From contig DAZV01000047.1 in assembly GCA_002083825.1 (NCBI GenBank), forward strand, positions 184,320 to 248,319: 64,000 nucleotides of DNA, read 5' to 3'. The notes beneath the pieces were generated by a model. It was not told the origin of the DNA. It ran no database searches and saw nothing but the letters and a program-made list of their open reading frames with translations. This DNA comes from Candidatus Sericytochromatia bacterium S15B-MN24 CBMW_12 (GTDB lineage: Bacteria > Cyanobacteriota > Sericytochromatia > S15B-MN24 > UBA4093). The position numbers were made by a program, and so were the translations under genes. This document shows, in pieces, positions 32,130-41,711 of this stretch; the first letter of the stretch is position 1; every line of letters begins with the position of its first letter.

Positions 32130-33194
32130 CTAAAAGGGCCCGCGAAAGGATGGATTCGGCACATCAAGCTGCGTCGAGCGCATGGGGGGCTCGGGACTTC
32201 CGGGTGGACGCCCGAGAGATTCGCAGGCGGCTCGGTAGAGATCGATGGCTCTCGGGTAGTAATGCTCCGCGAGCTCATGGCTGGTCGGCGTGGGATAGTC
32301 GGGCAACGCGACCCGCCGGGGTGCCGCCAGGAGAGCCGAGAAAGCCTCCTCGCTGGCCAGCGCCAGAATCTCGGCGCTGAATCCGCAGAAGGCGCCGCCG
32401 GTATCGGCTGCAATCAGCCGACCGGTCTTGCGGACAGAGGCGAGGATGGTCTGCGTATCGAGCGGCCGCAAGCTACGGATATCGATCACCTCTGCGGATA
32501 TTCCCTCTTCGGCAAGCCATTCGGCGGCCCGCAGGGCTTCAAGCGTCATGTACGAGGTGCTGGCGATGGTCAGGTCCCGACCTTCGCGGGCGATCGTCGC
32601 TTTTCCCAGCGGGACCTCGTAGTCGCCTTCCGGAACGGGGCCGCTCACGTGATGAAGCCAGCGGTGCTCCAGGAAGATCACGGGGTTGTTGTCGCGAATG
32701 CTTGCGATCAACATACCCTTGGCATCATGGGGCGTGGTCGGCATCGCCACCTTCAAGCCCGGAACATGCGCGAAAAACGCCTGCAAGCTTTGAGAGTGCT
32801 GAGGTCCCTGTCCCCAGCCGCGGCCGATCATCATCCGGATCACCATCGGCACCGATGCTTGTCCCCCGAACATGTAATGCCACTTGGCGGCGTTGTTCAC
32901 CATCTGGTCCATGGCGAGCAGGGCGAAATCAAGCCGCTGGTGAACCAAGACCGGTCGCATTCCCGATAGCGCGGCACCAATACACGCTCCCGTCATGCCG
33001 TTCTCGGAAAGCGGCATGTCCATGACGCGCTCGGAGCCGAATCGCTCGCTCAGGCCTGCGGTCGTGCCAAAGATGGCCCGTGGATCGGGGACGCCCTCGC
33101 CGATGACGACGACGTCGGGATCCGCGCTCATCGATTCGACGAGCGCTTCGTGGATCGCCTGGACGTAGGTGAGTTGCCGAGTCTCAATCTGCAT
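32130..33194 (-). CDS. 2-oxoacid dehydrogenase-type E1 component, beta subunit
   Basis: 354 residues of the transketolase pyrimidine-binding and C-terminal type. Landmarks are IGEGVPDPRAIFGTTAGL, DMPLSENGMTGACIGAAL (with the Glu that activates ThDP) and PDYPTPTSHELAEHYYP near the end. It overlaps the alpha-subunit gene by 11 bases. No E2 or E3 gene is present, so a lone ThDP enzyme acting on a sugar or small acid of the glycan pathway is more likely than a full dehydrogenase complex. Confidence 0.85.
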   Translation of the reverse strand: MQIETRQLTYVQAIHEALVESMSADPDVVVIGEGVPDPRAIFGTTAGLSERFGSERVMDMPLSENGMTGACIGAALSGMRPVLVHQRLDFALLAMDQMVNNAAKWHYMFGGQASVPMVIRMMIGRGWGQGPQHSQSLQAFFAHVPGLKVAMPTTPHDAKGMLIASIRDNNPVIFLEHRWLHHVSGPVPEGDYEVPLGKATIAREGRDLTIASTSYMTLEALRAAEWLAEEGISAEVIDIRSLRPLDTQTILASVRKTGRLIAADTGGAFCGFSAEILALASEEAFSALLAAPRRVALPDYPTPTSHELAEHYYPRAIDLYRAACESLGRPPGSPEPPMRSTQLDVPNPSFRGPF

Positions 33195-34140
33195 AGATGC
33201 TCCCTAAACCGTGGCCCTGAGGAGCGGGGCTCGTGAGGGCGAAAGTGAAGGCCGCCTCGACTTCTGCGGCGATCCCGGCCTCCATGTGGTCATGTGCCGC
33301 ATCGGAGATGTCCAGGAGTCCTCTCGTCTGGCGAATAGGGCAGCGCCTTTGCCAATCGGCGAGCTCTCCCTCTGGACGATAGTCCAGGTGATCGTCGTCG
33401 CTTGGACCGCAGTGCTCCAGATGGCGATAGGTGAAGAGTTCCAGGAACTGGGGACCTTCTCCCGCCCGTGCCCGCCGCACGGCCTCCTGCGACAGCCTGG
33501 CGGCTTCCCGCACGTCATTGCCGTCCCCCATCGAGACGCTCCAGCCATGGGCCTCGGCGATCGCATGCAACGGGCGATTGGGCTGCCGATCGGCAAGTTG
33601 GGTGTAGACCGAGTAAAGGTTGTTTTCCACGGCGAAGATCAGCGGCAGGCGGCGCAGGGCGGCGAAGTTGAGCGCCTCGTGAACAACCCCCTCCTCGAAG
33701 CAACCGTCACCGAAGAAGGCGACGGCGACCCGATCCGACTTGCGGCGCTGCAACTGCCATGCCGCCCCCACGGCCAGGGGAACCGTTCCGCCCACGATGG
33801 GCGTCGAACCGACGAATCCGACCTCCCGATCCACCAGATGCATGGAGCCGCCGAAACCGCCACAGCAACCGGTGGCACGGCCGTAGATCTCGGCGACCAT
33901 CCGGTTGAGGTCACCGCCCTTGGCCAGATAGTGGGCATGAGCCCGGTGGCTGCTGAACGCGAGATCGCCGTCGTTCAGGGCGGCACAGACCCCCACTGCC
34001 GCCGCCTCTTGGCCAATGGAAAGATGCATGGGGCAGCGCATTTGCTGCTCCCCATAGCGTTCGGCGAGCGCCTCCTCCACCCGGCGGATGCGCAGCATCT
34101 CGCGATAGAGTGCCGTCAATTCGGTCGTCATGGTCGGCAT
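33184..34140 (-). CDS. 2-oxoacid dehydrogenase-type E1 component, alpha subunit
   Basis: 318 residues with the ThDP-binding motif GDGCFEEGVVHEALNFAALRRLPLIFAVENN, running from GDG to NN at about 145-175. The start (YREMLRIRRVEEALAERYGEQQMRC) is typical of E1-alpha. The order alpha then beta with an 11-base overlap suggests an alpha2-beta2 enzyme. Its place amid nucleotide-sugar genes is unusual. The ATG at 34140 follows GGAG. Confidence 0.87.
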   Translation of the reverse strand: MPTMTTELTALYREMLRIRRVEEALAERYGEQQMRCPMHLSIGQEAAAVGVCAALNDGDLAFSSHRAHAHYLAKGGDLNRMVAEIYGRATGCCGGFGGSMHLVDREVGFVGSTPIVGGTVPLAVGAAWQLQRRKSDRVAVAFFGDGCFEEGVVHEALNFAALRRLPLIFAVENNLYSVYTQLADRQPNRPLHAIAEAHGWSVSMGDGNDVREAARLSQEAVRRARAGEGPQFLELFTYRHLEHCGPSDDDHLDYRPEGELADWQRRCPIRQTRGLLDISDAAHDHMEAGIAAEVEAAFTFALTSPAPQGHGLGSIYAD

Positions 34141-34144
34141 CGCG

Positions 34145-35671
34145 TCAGCTCCACTTCAAGAGGGTGGTGATGTACTTGAACAGAATGACCGAGCTGATGG
34201 GCTCTCGGTTGCACACGATCTGGACGTCCAGAGCCGCGGCGGCGCTTCCGACGAAGGAGGCGATCTCCGAGGGCATGCCGGCCCCGAGACAGAGGCTCGC
34301 CAGCGAGAGAAAGGCGTCGCCCGCCCCGATCCGGTCCAGGACCTTGGTGGACAGCGCCGGAGTCACATGCCGCTTGTCATGTTTGCGATCGGCCATGAAA
34401 ACCCCCTTGGTGCCGCGGGTGACGGCCATGTAGGGTGCCGAAAGCATGCTGCCCACGTATTCCGCGACATCCTCCAGCGGCTCTTGACGGCTGTGAGCCG
34501 CCAGGCGCAGCTCAGGCTCGTTGAGCGAGATGAAGTCGGCCCGCCGGTACCGGCTGATGACGTGATAGCCGCGGTTCCCGCTGTTGATCTGGGTGTTGAC
34601 GGCCAAGAAGCGCGAGTGGTCGCAGAGCCGCTGAATCATGGCGTTGGTGATGAAGCCGTTGCCGTAATCCGGAACCATCACGACGTCGAACTCCGCCACC
34701 TTCTCCTCGAGCCAGGCGCAGATCTCGACTTCGAGCGTTTCCGGCATCGGATCCTCGTTGAAGAAGTAGACCTCGAAAAGCTTGGCCATGTCCGCGTCGA
34801 CGAAACGGCGTTTGACCACCGTGGGAGCATCCTCGCGGTAGAAGAAGATCGGCGTGATATTCTCGGCCAGCTTGGAACGGATGAAGGCCTCGTGGCTATC
34901 CGTCTTGCCGAGGCCCGCGACCAGCGTGACGTCTTTCACGAACCCGGCCACATGATTGGCGACGGCAATCGAGCCGCCGGCAAACTGCTCCTGGGTATTG
35001 TACTTGACGGCAAGGACGTTGCCCTTGCCTGTCTGGCCCAGGGGAGTGGTGTAATGGTACTCGTCGACGATCGCATCGCCGACCACCAGGACTTTTAGTT
35101 CGCCCAGTGTCTTGAGCATGCCGATGACGTCGGAGTTCTGATACGTGACGTTGAACTTGCGAAGGTAATCGCGGGTCTCGGATGAGAAGACGCCGAAGTG
35201 CTCGTTGAGGAGGGTGCTGGAGCTGAAGGTGATGTCGTCGGTGAAGAAGATTTCCCCGCCGCCTTCCTGGACCGCCTGGGCCTCATGGGTGATGTTGCCG
35301 GTCAGATCGTTCTCGGCCGACTTATAGTCGCTGCCCTTGACGTAGAGGCTTGGCTTGACCTTCTTGATCAGCTCGATGGAGGTCACGTCATGGTTGACGG
35401 CGACGTGATCGACGCATGCGAGCGCCGCGAGGGTCTCGACTCGCAGGGTGTCGGAGAACACCGGCCGGCCAGGACCTTTGTTGACGTAGGCGTCGGCCGT
35501 GACGGTGACGAGCAGGACGTCTCCAGCCGCCCGAGCCTGTTGCAAGTGCCGGATATGCCCGGCATGCATGAGGTCGAAGGTTCCGTGACAGAGGACGACC
35601 CGTTGGCCTTGCCGGGAATAATCAGCGGACTTATCGGCCAACTCGTCGAGCGTGAGAATCTTATTGGGCAT
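34145..35671 (-). CDS. HldE-like fusion in reversed order: nucleotidyltransferase then PfkB kinase
   Basis: 508 residues. Residues 25-140 form a nucleotidyltransferase (HGTFDLMHAGH at 29-39, VKGSDYK). Residues about 185-500 form a PfkB/ribokinase-type sugar kinase with VVGDAIVDEYHY, EQFAGGSIAVANHV and GAGDAF at 449-454. Standard HldE has the kinase first and the transferase second, so the order here is swapped. It overlaps the SIS isomerase gene by 11 bases, a pairing that suggests activation of a heptose or similar sugar. GmhB and HldD are not in the window. Confidence 0.85.
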   Translation of the reverse strand: MPNKILTLDELADKSADYSRQGQRVVLCHGTFDLMHAGHIRHLQQARAAGDVLLVTVTADAYVNKGPGRPVFSDTLRVETLAALACVDHVAVNHDVTSIELIKKVKPSLYVKGSDYKSAENDLTGNITHEAQAVQEGGGEIFFTDDITFSSSTLLNEHFGVFSSETRDYLRKFNVTYQNSDVIGMLKTLGELKVLVVGDAIVDEYHYTTPLGQTGKGNVLAVKYNTQEQFAGGSIAVANHVAGFVKDVTLVAGLGKTDSHEAFIRSKLAENITPIFFYREDAPTVVKRRFVDADMAKLFEVYFFNEDPMPETLEVEICAWLEEKVAEFDVVMVPDYGNGFITNAMIQRLCDHSRFLAVNTQINSGNRGYHVISRYRRADFISLNEPELRLAAHSRQEPLEDVAEYVGSMLSAPYMAVTRGTKGVFMADRKHDKRHVTPALSTKVLDRIGAGDAFLSLASLCLGAGMPSEIASFVGSAAAALDVQIVCNREPISSVILFKYITTLLKWS

Positions 35672-36257
35672 GAGCTGGAATACCTTCCCGATGCAGAACG
35701 TTCGCCAGGTGGTGGAGGATGAACTGGTGGCCGATCTCGACTAGACCGTAATCGGCCCGTGGGAGGTAGAGGTTGAGGTCGCCGAGACCGCGCAGCGGGT
35801 TATCGGCAGCAAAGCCGCTGAGGGTCATCGTGAGGCCGCCTAGCTCCCTCACGACGCTCACCGCGTTGAGGATGTTGGGCGAGCGCCCGGAGCTGCTGAT
35901 GGCGATCAAGACGTCATCCTGCCGGGCATGACGCGAGAGCTGCTCGCTGAAGACATGAGCGTAGCCATAATCATTCGCCATGCATGTGAGCAGCGCAGGG
36001 TCGGTGAGCGTCAAAGCCCTGAGATTGCAAACGTTCACGAAATCATTGGCGGCATGGCTGGCGATGGCGGCGCTTCCCCCGTTACCGACCAGATAGATGT
36101 TGCCGCCCCGCCGTCGGGCGTCGCGCAGGATCTCGAGCGCGCGCGAGACGCCCGCCTCCTGAGCGAGCGGCACATCGTTCCCTTCCGTGAAGATCGACGC
36201 GCCAACGAGCTGGTGTAGCTCGCTGGACCAGTCGCTGAGCGAGGGGGAGTCAGACAT
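35661..36257 (-). CDS. SIS-domain sugar isomerase (GmhA-like)
   Basis: 198 residues, the size of phosphoheptose isomerase. The SIS motif is LVGNGGSAAIASHAANDF and the second phosphate loop is ISSSGRSPNILNAV. GmhA-type enzymes convert sedoheptulose 7-phosphate to a heptose phosphate. The ATG at 36257 has AAGGAGG upstream and overlaps the epimerase stop by eight bases. The following HldE-like gene supports a heptose-type branch. Confidence 0.87.
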   Translation of the reverse strand: MSDSPSLSDWSSELHQLVGASIFTEGNDVPLAQEAGVSRALEILRDARRRGGNIYLVGNGGSAAIASHAANDFVNVCNLRALTLTDPALLTCMANDYGYAHVFSEQLSRHARQDDVLIAISSSGRSPNILNAVSVVRELGGLTMTLSGFAADNPLRGLGDLNLYLPRADYGLVEIGHQFILHHLANVLHREGIPAHAQ

Positions 36258-37251
36258 GGGCGTCCTCCTTTCCGAGGTGCCGGAACCACGACTCCGTGGC
36301 CTGCGCGATGGTTGCGGCATTCCACACGGGTGCGTCCCTCCAGTCGTCGAGTCTTTCGAGCATGCGATGGACCCCTGCTTCCAGGGGTACTTTTGCCTGC
36401 CACCCGAGCAAGCGCTCGATCTTGCGCACGTCGGCGAAGGTGCAATCGGGCTCACCGGGTCGCTTGGGAATGTGGGTCTTGTCGCCTCCTAGCAGCTCGA
36501 CGAGGCGGTTCACGCTGTAGGTGTGGCCGCTGCCGACGTTCAGCGCCGTGCCCGTGACGTCGGACTCGGCCGCACGGATGAACGCATCCGCCACGTCGGT
36601 GACGAACGTGAAGTCCCGGGTTTGCGTGCCATCGCCCACCACGGTGAAAGGCTGCCCCTTGATCTTCTGGGCGAGAAATACCCCGAAGACGGCGCCATAG
36701 GCCCCCGTCGTCCGAGAACGAGGGCCGTACACGTTGAACAACCGGAGCGAGACCGCGCTGAGTTGATAGGTATGCGCCCAGTGGAGCACAAGTTCTTCGC
36801 CCATGTACTTGGTCAGCGCATAGGGATACTGCGGCTGAATGGCACTGGTCTCAGGAGTCGGATAGACATCCGGTATCCCGTAGCTCGAAGACGAGGCCGC
36901 GTAGATCACTCGCTTGATCCCTGCCGCCCGAGCGCATTCCAGGACGGTGAGGGTTCCCTGGACGTTCATCTGGAAGTAGCGAGCCGGATCCTCGATGGAG
37001 GGAACGATGTCCGCGATGCCTGCCAGGTGAAAGACCCAATCGGCTCCCGAAAAGCACTCCAGCAGAGAGTCGCCGTCCAGAATATCCATCTGTCGAAAGC
37101 GAAAGGCTGGATGGTCCTGGAACTCTCGCAAGTTCTCGATGCGCCCGCAACTCAGGTTGTCGACCACCAGGACCTCATGTCCCTCGGCGAGGAGAATTTG
37201 GGCTAGGTGGCTGCCGATAAACCCGGCGCCGCCCGTTACGACGGTTTTCAT
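36250..37251 (-). CDS. NAD-dependent sugar epimerase/dehydratase
   Basis: 333 residues. TGGAGFIGSHLAQIL is the cofactor site, ASSSSYG and YALTK are the catalytic Ser and Tyr-x-x-x-Lys, and RLFNVYGPRSRTTGAYGAVF is the substrate loop. It resembles UDP-glucose 4-epimerase-like members. The ATG has GAGGAG upstream and lies 17 bases after the radical SAM gene. The exact sugar is not evident. Confidence 0.88.
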   Translation of the reverse strand: MKTVVTGGAGFIGSHLAQILLAEGHEVLVVDNLSCGRIENLREFQDHPAFRFRQMDILDGDSLLECFSGADWVFHLAGIADIVPSIEDPARYFQMNVQGTLTVLECARAAGIKRVIYAASSSSYGIPDVYPTPETSAIQPQYPYALTKYMGEELVLHWAHTYQLSAVSLRLFNVYGPRSRTTGAYGAVFGVFLAQKIKGQPFTVVGDGTQTRDFTFVTDVADAFIRAAESDVTGTALNVGSGHTYSVNRLVELLGGDKTHIPKRPGEPDCTFADVRKIERLLGWQAKVPLEAGVHRMLERLDDWRDAPVWNAATIAQATESWFRHLGKEDAHV

Positions 37252-37268
37252 GGTTTCTCGCTCCTCGG

Positions 37269-38369
37269 CTAGATGAAATTCACATGAGGGACCTGGTTCG
37301 CTTGCATCCGGTAGAGGTAGCGATTGATCTCGTCCATCCGGCAGTTTTTACGGCACTCCTTGATGTCCAACTCGTGCTGGACATAGTTGAAATTCTCCCG
37401 GCGCCGCTCCCCCTGCCAGACCTCCTGAAATGACTGCTCGTTGAGGTTTCCGTATTCGAAACGGTTATCCATCAGATAGGCGCTGCAGCCATAGAGCGAA
37501 CCATCCGACATGACGTACGCCCAGAAGAACGGAGTCGCCTGGCACTTCGAGTACCGAGTGTGCTCGGGCTCCATGTGTTTTTTCATGGTGTTGCGGCGAA
37601 AGACGACGTGAAATTTATCCGTGTTGTAGGGTTCGAGCACGTCCTCGAGCGCCAAATACTGGCTGTAGTCGATATTCTCATAGACATGGGTTTCACTCGA
37701 GAGGTGCTGGGAGTAAGGCTTGATGACCACGTAATCCAGGCCAATCTCATCCCGGCAAAGGCGGGCAAGTTCGCCCATCTCATCGGCGTTTTCCGGGAGC
37801 AAGAGGGCTTGCGCACCCAGCGTGCACTCGAGTTTGTGATCGTTGCGATACTGGACGGCCCGCTTGAGGTTCTCGACGACCCGATGGAAATCACCCTCCT
37901 TGGTCCGGTGAATCTTGGAGTAGGTGGGCGCGGTGCCGGCGTTCATCGAGACCTTGATCCACGAGGTCAGCGCCAGGGAACGCTCCACGAAGGCCTGGTT
38001 CATCATGGTGGCGTTGGTCGTGAACGAAACGTCGATGCCTGCGGTCTTGGTAATCGAGACGATGTCGTTGATGTTCTTGTGGAGCATGGGCTCGCCCTCG
38101 CCCGCGAACATGATGCTTTTCACGCCGAGGCTGCCCATTTCGGGCAGGCGTTGACGCAGCATATCGAGGTCGAGAGACCGGGGTTTGTAGCCGATGTAGT
38201 CCACCGCGCAGAAGGTGCAGCGATGGTTGCATGCGCCCACCGGCGAGACTTCGACGTAAAGGGGATAGACCTCCTTGGCCTTCTCCCAATCATCGCCAAC
38301 TTCTTGCCATTGCGCCACCCGTTTCGGGTGGTATATCAGCTTGTGGCTATCAATCGCATAGTGATCCAT
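37269..38369 (-). CDS. Radical SAM protein with SPASM-like C-terminus
   Basis: 366 residues. The [4Fe-4S] motif is CNHRCTFC at about 48-55 and GEGEPMLH follows as the SAM-contact turn. A C-terminal Cys-rich segment ([21 protein letters not shown] and ECRKNC) resembles an auxiliary cluster-binding SPASM region. Such enzymes in glycan loci can do dehydration or epimerisation of sugars, but no function is proven. It heads the next block of the cluster after a 211-base gap that may hold a promoter. Confidence 0.85.
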   Translation of the reverse strand: MDHYAIDSHKLIYHPKRVAQWQEVGDDWEKAKEVYPLYVEVSPVGACNHRCTFCAVDYIGYKPRSLDLDMLRQRLPEMGSLGVKSIMFAGEGEPMLHKNINDIVSITKTAGIDVSFTTNATMMNQAFVERSLALTSWIKVSMNAGTAPTYSKIHRTKEGDFHRVVENLKRAVQYRNDHKLECTLGAQALLLPENADEMGELARLCRDEIGLDYVVIKPYSQHLSSETHVYENIDYSQYLALEDVLEPYNTDKFHVVFRRNTMKKHMEPEHTRYSKCQATPFFWAYVMSDGSLYGCSAYLMDNRFEYGNLNEQSFQEVWQGERRRENFNYVQHELDIKECRKNCRMDEINRYLYRMQANQVPHVNFI

Positions 38370-38580
38370 GTTGTCTCGCTTTTCCGTGTTAGTTTCGCAG
38401 CTCGATTCATCGTGCGACGGCTGGCGCCAGGTATTTAAGACATATGCACCGATTGGGGCGAGTTCTAAACCATTGCTCGCCTTTCATGGTGTTTCGGCAC
38501 GCACCGGCTGGTTCTTTAACCCGAGGATTAAACCCGATCAACGCGCTCAAGCGTTTTGGCGATCCATCGATAGCCTTGAT

Positions 38581-39915
38581 CTAGTTGTACTTCCGGAAAA
38601 CCGGCTTGACGGCTGGTCCAACGAGCAAGCCGTCCGTGCTTCCGCGTTCGAGGGCCTCGAGGAGGACGGGCATCGCCTTGCGGGAGGCTTCGAGAGTGTG
38701 CTCGACGTCCAAGTCGCTGTGGGCCGCTGAGATCGCGATGTAGGGGACGAGGACGCCATGACGGATCGTCTCCTGGAGATACAGCGTGCGCAGGGCGAGA
38801 TCCACCTCTCCCGCCGGGCCCAGGAAGATCTGGTAAGGGCTACAGGCAAGTCCCTCCATCCGAACATGGTCGGCCAGGCCGAACTCCCGCGAGAGCGCGT
38901 TGAACCCCTCCAGCAGTTTTTGGCCGGTGGCCCAGATTCGGCGGGTGGCCTCTCCGTCCCTCATCGCTTCGATGGTCGCCTTCGCTGCCGCCAAGGAATG
39001 AGTTTCCCCCCCGTTGGTCGTCGATAGCAGAAAGACCCGCTCGCGGTCATGGTCGAGCCCGCCGAGCTCCATGAGGTCTCGACGTCCTACGAGGGCCGAG
39101 AGGGCGAAGCCATTGGCCAGTGCTTTGCCAAAGGTCGAGAGATCGGGGGTGACCCCGTAGTAGTGCTGCGCCCCCTGGGGATGCCAGCGGAACCCCGAGA
39201 TCATTTCGTCAAAGATCAACACGACGCCATGAATCTGCGTGAGTTCCCTGACGCGCTCGAGGAAGCCCGGGTGCGGGGCGGTCGTCGCCGCCGGCTCGAG
39301 AATGACGCAAGCCACCTGACCCCGATACTCCGAGAGGACCTGCTCGAGATGGTTTGCGTCGTTGTAACGGAAGCGTTTAGTCAGCGCCTGAATGGCCTGG
39401 GGAACTCCCGCGTTGACCGGAGTATCCCCGATGAACCAATCGTTTACGCTGTAGAAGGGCTGGTCCTGGCAGCGAACCACCAGATCACGACCGGTGAAAG
39501 CCCGAGCGAGCTTCACCGCTGCTGTCGTGACATCCGATCCGTTCTTGGCGAACTTCACCATCTCCGCCGACGGAATTAGATCAACCAATAGTTCGGCGAC
39601 ATCCGCCTCGAGGGGACTGGGTCGAACGAAGTTCGAGCCCAGTTCGAGCTGCTCGCGCACGGCCGCGAGAACGGGTTCGTAGGCATGTCCCAGGATGACC
39701 GAGCGCAAGCCCATGCCCCAATCCAGGAATTCGTTGCCGTCCGGATCCCAGACCTTGGTGCCTTTTCCCCGCACGATGAAACCGGGTGACAACTGGGGAA
39801 ACTGATCGTCTCCTTTGCTGTAGGTATGGACCCCCGCTGGGATGAGGTGCTTGGCCCGCTCGCGCAGGCGATTAGACTCGGTGAAATCGAGCATGGTTTT
39901 CAGATCGTCGATCAT
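38581..39915 (-). CDS. Class III aminotransferase (glutamate-1-semialdehyde aminomutase-like)
   Basis: 444 residues. The PLP-binding Lys lies in STFGKALANGF, preceded by IFDEMISGFRW. NGSDVTTAAVKLARAFTG is the family's substrate-binding region. It resembles HemL but its place in a sugar cluster points to a specialised aminotransferase, for example acting on a keto-sugar or a side chain. The ATG has AGGGGA upstream and lies 12 bases after the Gfo/Idh oxidoreductase gene. Confidence 0.85.
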   Translation of the reverse strand: MIDDLKTMLDFTESNRLRERAKHLIPAGVHTYSKGDDQFPQLSPGFIVRGKGTKVWDPDGNEFLDWGMGLRSVILGHAYEPVLAAVREQLELGSNFVRPSPLEADVAELLVDLIPSAEMVKFAKNGSDVTTAAVKLARAFTGRDLVVRCQDQPFYSVNDWFIGDTPVNAGVPQAIQALTKRFRYNDANHLEQVLSEYRGQVACVILEPAATTAPHPGFLERVRELTQIHGVVLIFDEMISGFRWHPQGAQHYYGVTPDLSTFGKALANGFALSALVGRRDLMELGGLDHDRERVFLLSTTNGGETHSLAAAKATIEAMRDGEATRRIWATGQKLLEGFNALSREFGLADHVRMEGLACSPYQIFLGPAGEVDLALRTLYLQETIRHGVLVPYIAISAAHSDLDVEHTLEASRKAMPVLLEALERGSTDGLLVGPAVKPVFRKYN

Positions 39916-39927
39916 GTTTTCCCCTGC

Positions 39928-40950
39928 CTAGGCCATCGGTTTGATGGGTATGGCGACTACTTGTCGCCGGCCGGTCTCGTCCGCATGCTCGGCCTGCTTG
40001 AGCAGTGCCAAGAGCGCCATGTCGTCTTCAAAGGTGTAATCCGGTGCCTCGCCGGTCTCGACGACATGCAGGAACGCGCGCATTTCCTCGATATAGGGCT
40101 CCTCGGGATTGATGTACTGGGACTCCACCGTGCCTCGTCCCAGGTCTTCCTCCAGCCACTCCCCGGAGGCGACCCGGTAGATCCGGAGGCGCTGCGCCAC
40201 GCCGTCCCATTCGATCGTGCCATCCTGTCCCGTGATGCGCATCGCGCGCACGGCGCTTCGACTGAGAACATCCACGGTCAGCTGGCCCAAGACCCCGTCG
40301 GCATGGCGCACCTGAAGCATGTAGATGTCATCGATGTCGACAGGCAGATCGGATCGCTTGGCTTTCCGCGCATCAAGGTCGACCACGGGTCCGAAGACCT
40401 GAGCCAGCCAAACCATCTCGAAGGGAACAATTTCGCGGCACCCGCCGGTTTCCCGGTTGGATACGTAGAACTCGGTAATGGACTCCCAGGGATGCCAATC
40501 CGGAAGGTACTGTCCGCTCTGATACTGCCAAGCGAGCACCTTGCCGATGGCACCTTCTCGCACCAAGTGAAGAATTCGCTTCGGGCCGGGGAAGTAGCGC
40601 ATGGTACAGGACGGAAAGACGCAAAGGTCGGTGCCCTCGATGAGCTCCTGCAATTGCGCCATGCCGTCATCGACGACGCTCGCCTCGATAAACATGGGTT
40701 TGCCGGCAGCAGCCACCCTGAAAGCAACCTCCATGTGCCGATCGGGGGGGACAGAAATCACCACCACGTCCGGGTTTTCTGCCAATGCGTCCTCGATGCG
40801 ATCAAAAGGGATCAGGCCGTAACGTTCGGCCGCCTCATGGCGCCGGTCGTTTCGGACGTCGTATCCGATGATTTGCTCAAATCCCAGGGCTATCAGGTTC
40901 CTGACGCGCCGCTTGCCCATGGATCCCAGACCGATGACGAGTGCTTTCAT
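39928..40950 (-). CDS. Gfo/Idh/MocA-family oxidoreductase
   Basis: 340 residues. The NAD(P) site is LVIGLGSMGKRRVRNL at 4-19. The usual EKP motif reads FIEASVVDD, so the catalytic Lys is replaced, which may change or abolish activity. A Gfo/Idh gene commonly sits in nonulosonic-acid loci. It overlaps the SpsF-like gene by four bases (ATGA). Confidence 0.83.
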   Translation of the reverse strand: MKALVIGLGSMGKRRVRNLIALGFEQIIGYDVRNDRRHEAAERYGLIPFDRIEDALAENPDVVVISVPPDRHMEVAFRVAAAGKPMFIEASVVDDGMAQLQELIEGTDLCVFPSCTMRYFPGPKRILHLVREGAIGKVLAWQYQSGQYLPDWHPWESITEFYVSNRETGGCREIVPFEMVWLAQVFGPVVDLDARKAKRSDLPVDIDDIYMLQVRHADGVLGQLTVDVLSRSAVRAMRITGQDGTIEWDGVAQRLRIYRVASGEWLEEDLGRGTVESQYINPEEPYIEEMRAFLHVVETGEAPDYTFEDDMALLALLKQAEHADETGRRQVVAIPIKPMA

Positions 40951-41711
40951 GGGATTTCCTTCTTGAGCTTAATGTGGGCGTACTGGCGATCGAAGCGAGC
41001 CTGATATTCCGCCTGGCGCCAGGCATTGATTTCCGAAATCCCGGGCTCACTCCGTAGCAACGCGAAGACGTCGTCAAGATCCACGGGCCGGCCAGGCTGA
41101 TAGAGGCGTTGGTACACGATCCGCACGAACTCCAGGTCTTCCTCGTAGTCCAGGGTCATGCGGTATTCCGGATGGTGCCAGGGTTCCGGCGCCTCGAGGG
41201 TGGTCACCCGAAATAGGCCGGTCTGCGTGAAGTAGCGCCCCCAGCCTTGGGTATCCTGCTCGTCTTTGATGCCGCAAACCGTGGACAATGCCGCAGTGGA
41301 CATGCCATAGGGGAATGTCCCATAGGGCATCCCCTTGATCTGGACGAAGTCCGCGGTGCCAGAGGACAGGCAATCCGCGACCTGGGTCACCATTTGGGGC
41401 TCGCAGAACAGATCGTCACCATCCGCCACGACGACGTTCTCGATTCCAAACGCCTGGGCGGCTCCAAGATACCGGGCGAGAACATCCTCGGTCGAGCCGC
41501 GATGGATCTCAATCCCTTCGGAGCATGCCAGGTCGACCAAGGCGTCATCCGAGTCTCGCCGGGTGGTGCAAAGGACCACGCGATCGATGCCTGATGCGGC
41601 TTTCGCACGCTCGATCACCAAGGCCAATACAGGCATGCCGCAGACCGGAGCCAGCATTTTGCCCGGCAGCCGGGTAGCTTCATGGCGAGCCGTGATGAAC
41701 AGGCCGATCAT
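40947..41711 (-). CDS. SpsF-like cytidylyltransferase, candidate CMP-sugar synthetase
   Basis: 254 residues. The N-terminal motif ITARHEATRLPGKML is the cytidylyltransferase signature in its SpsF form, followed by VVADGDDLFCEP with the metal-binding Asp residues. Canonical LegF/NeuA is not found elsewhere in the window, so this protein is the best candidate for activating the nonulosonic acid with CMP. It overlaps both neighbours by four bases in ptmE-spsF-Gfo order. Confidence 0.8.
   Translation of the reverse strand: MIGLFITARHEATRLPGKMLAPVCGMPVLALVIERAKAASGIDRVVLCTTRRDSDDALVDLACSEGIEIHRGSTEDVLARYLGAAQAFGIENVVVADGDDLFCEPQMVTQVADCLSSGTADFVQIKGMPYGTFPYGMSTAALSTVCGIKDEQDTQGWGRYFTQTGLFRVTTLEAPEPWHHPEYRMTLDYEEDLEFVRIVYQRLYQPGRPVDLDDVFALLRSEPGISEINAWRQAEYQARFDRQYAHIKLKKEIP

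Noticed and set aside
38370..38580. A promoter TTGATC-16-TTAAAG before the radical SAM gene
   Set aside because: Both boxes are poor matches and other similar pairs occur by chance in this gap, so I did not list it.
39928..40950. Calling the Gfo/Idh enzyme a confirmed dehydrogenase of the legionaminic pathway
   Set aside because: The EKP Lys is replaced, and the substrate cannot be inferred. It was kept as a family-level call.
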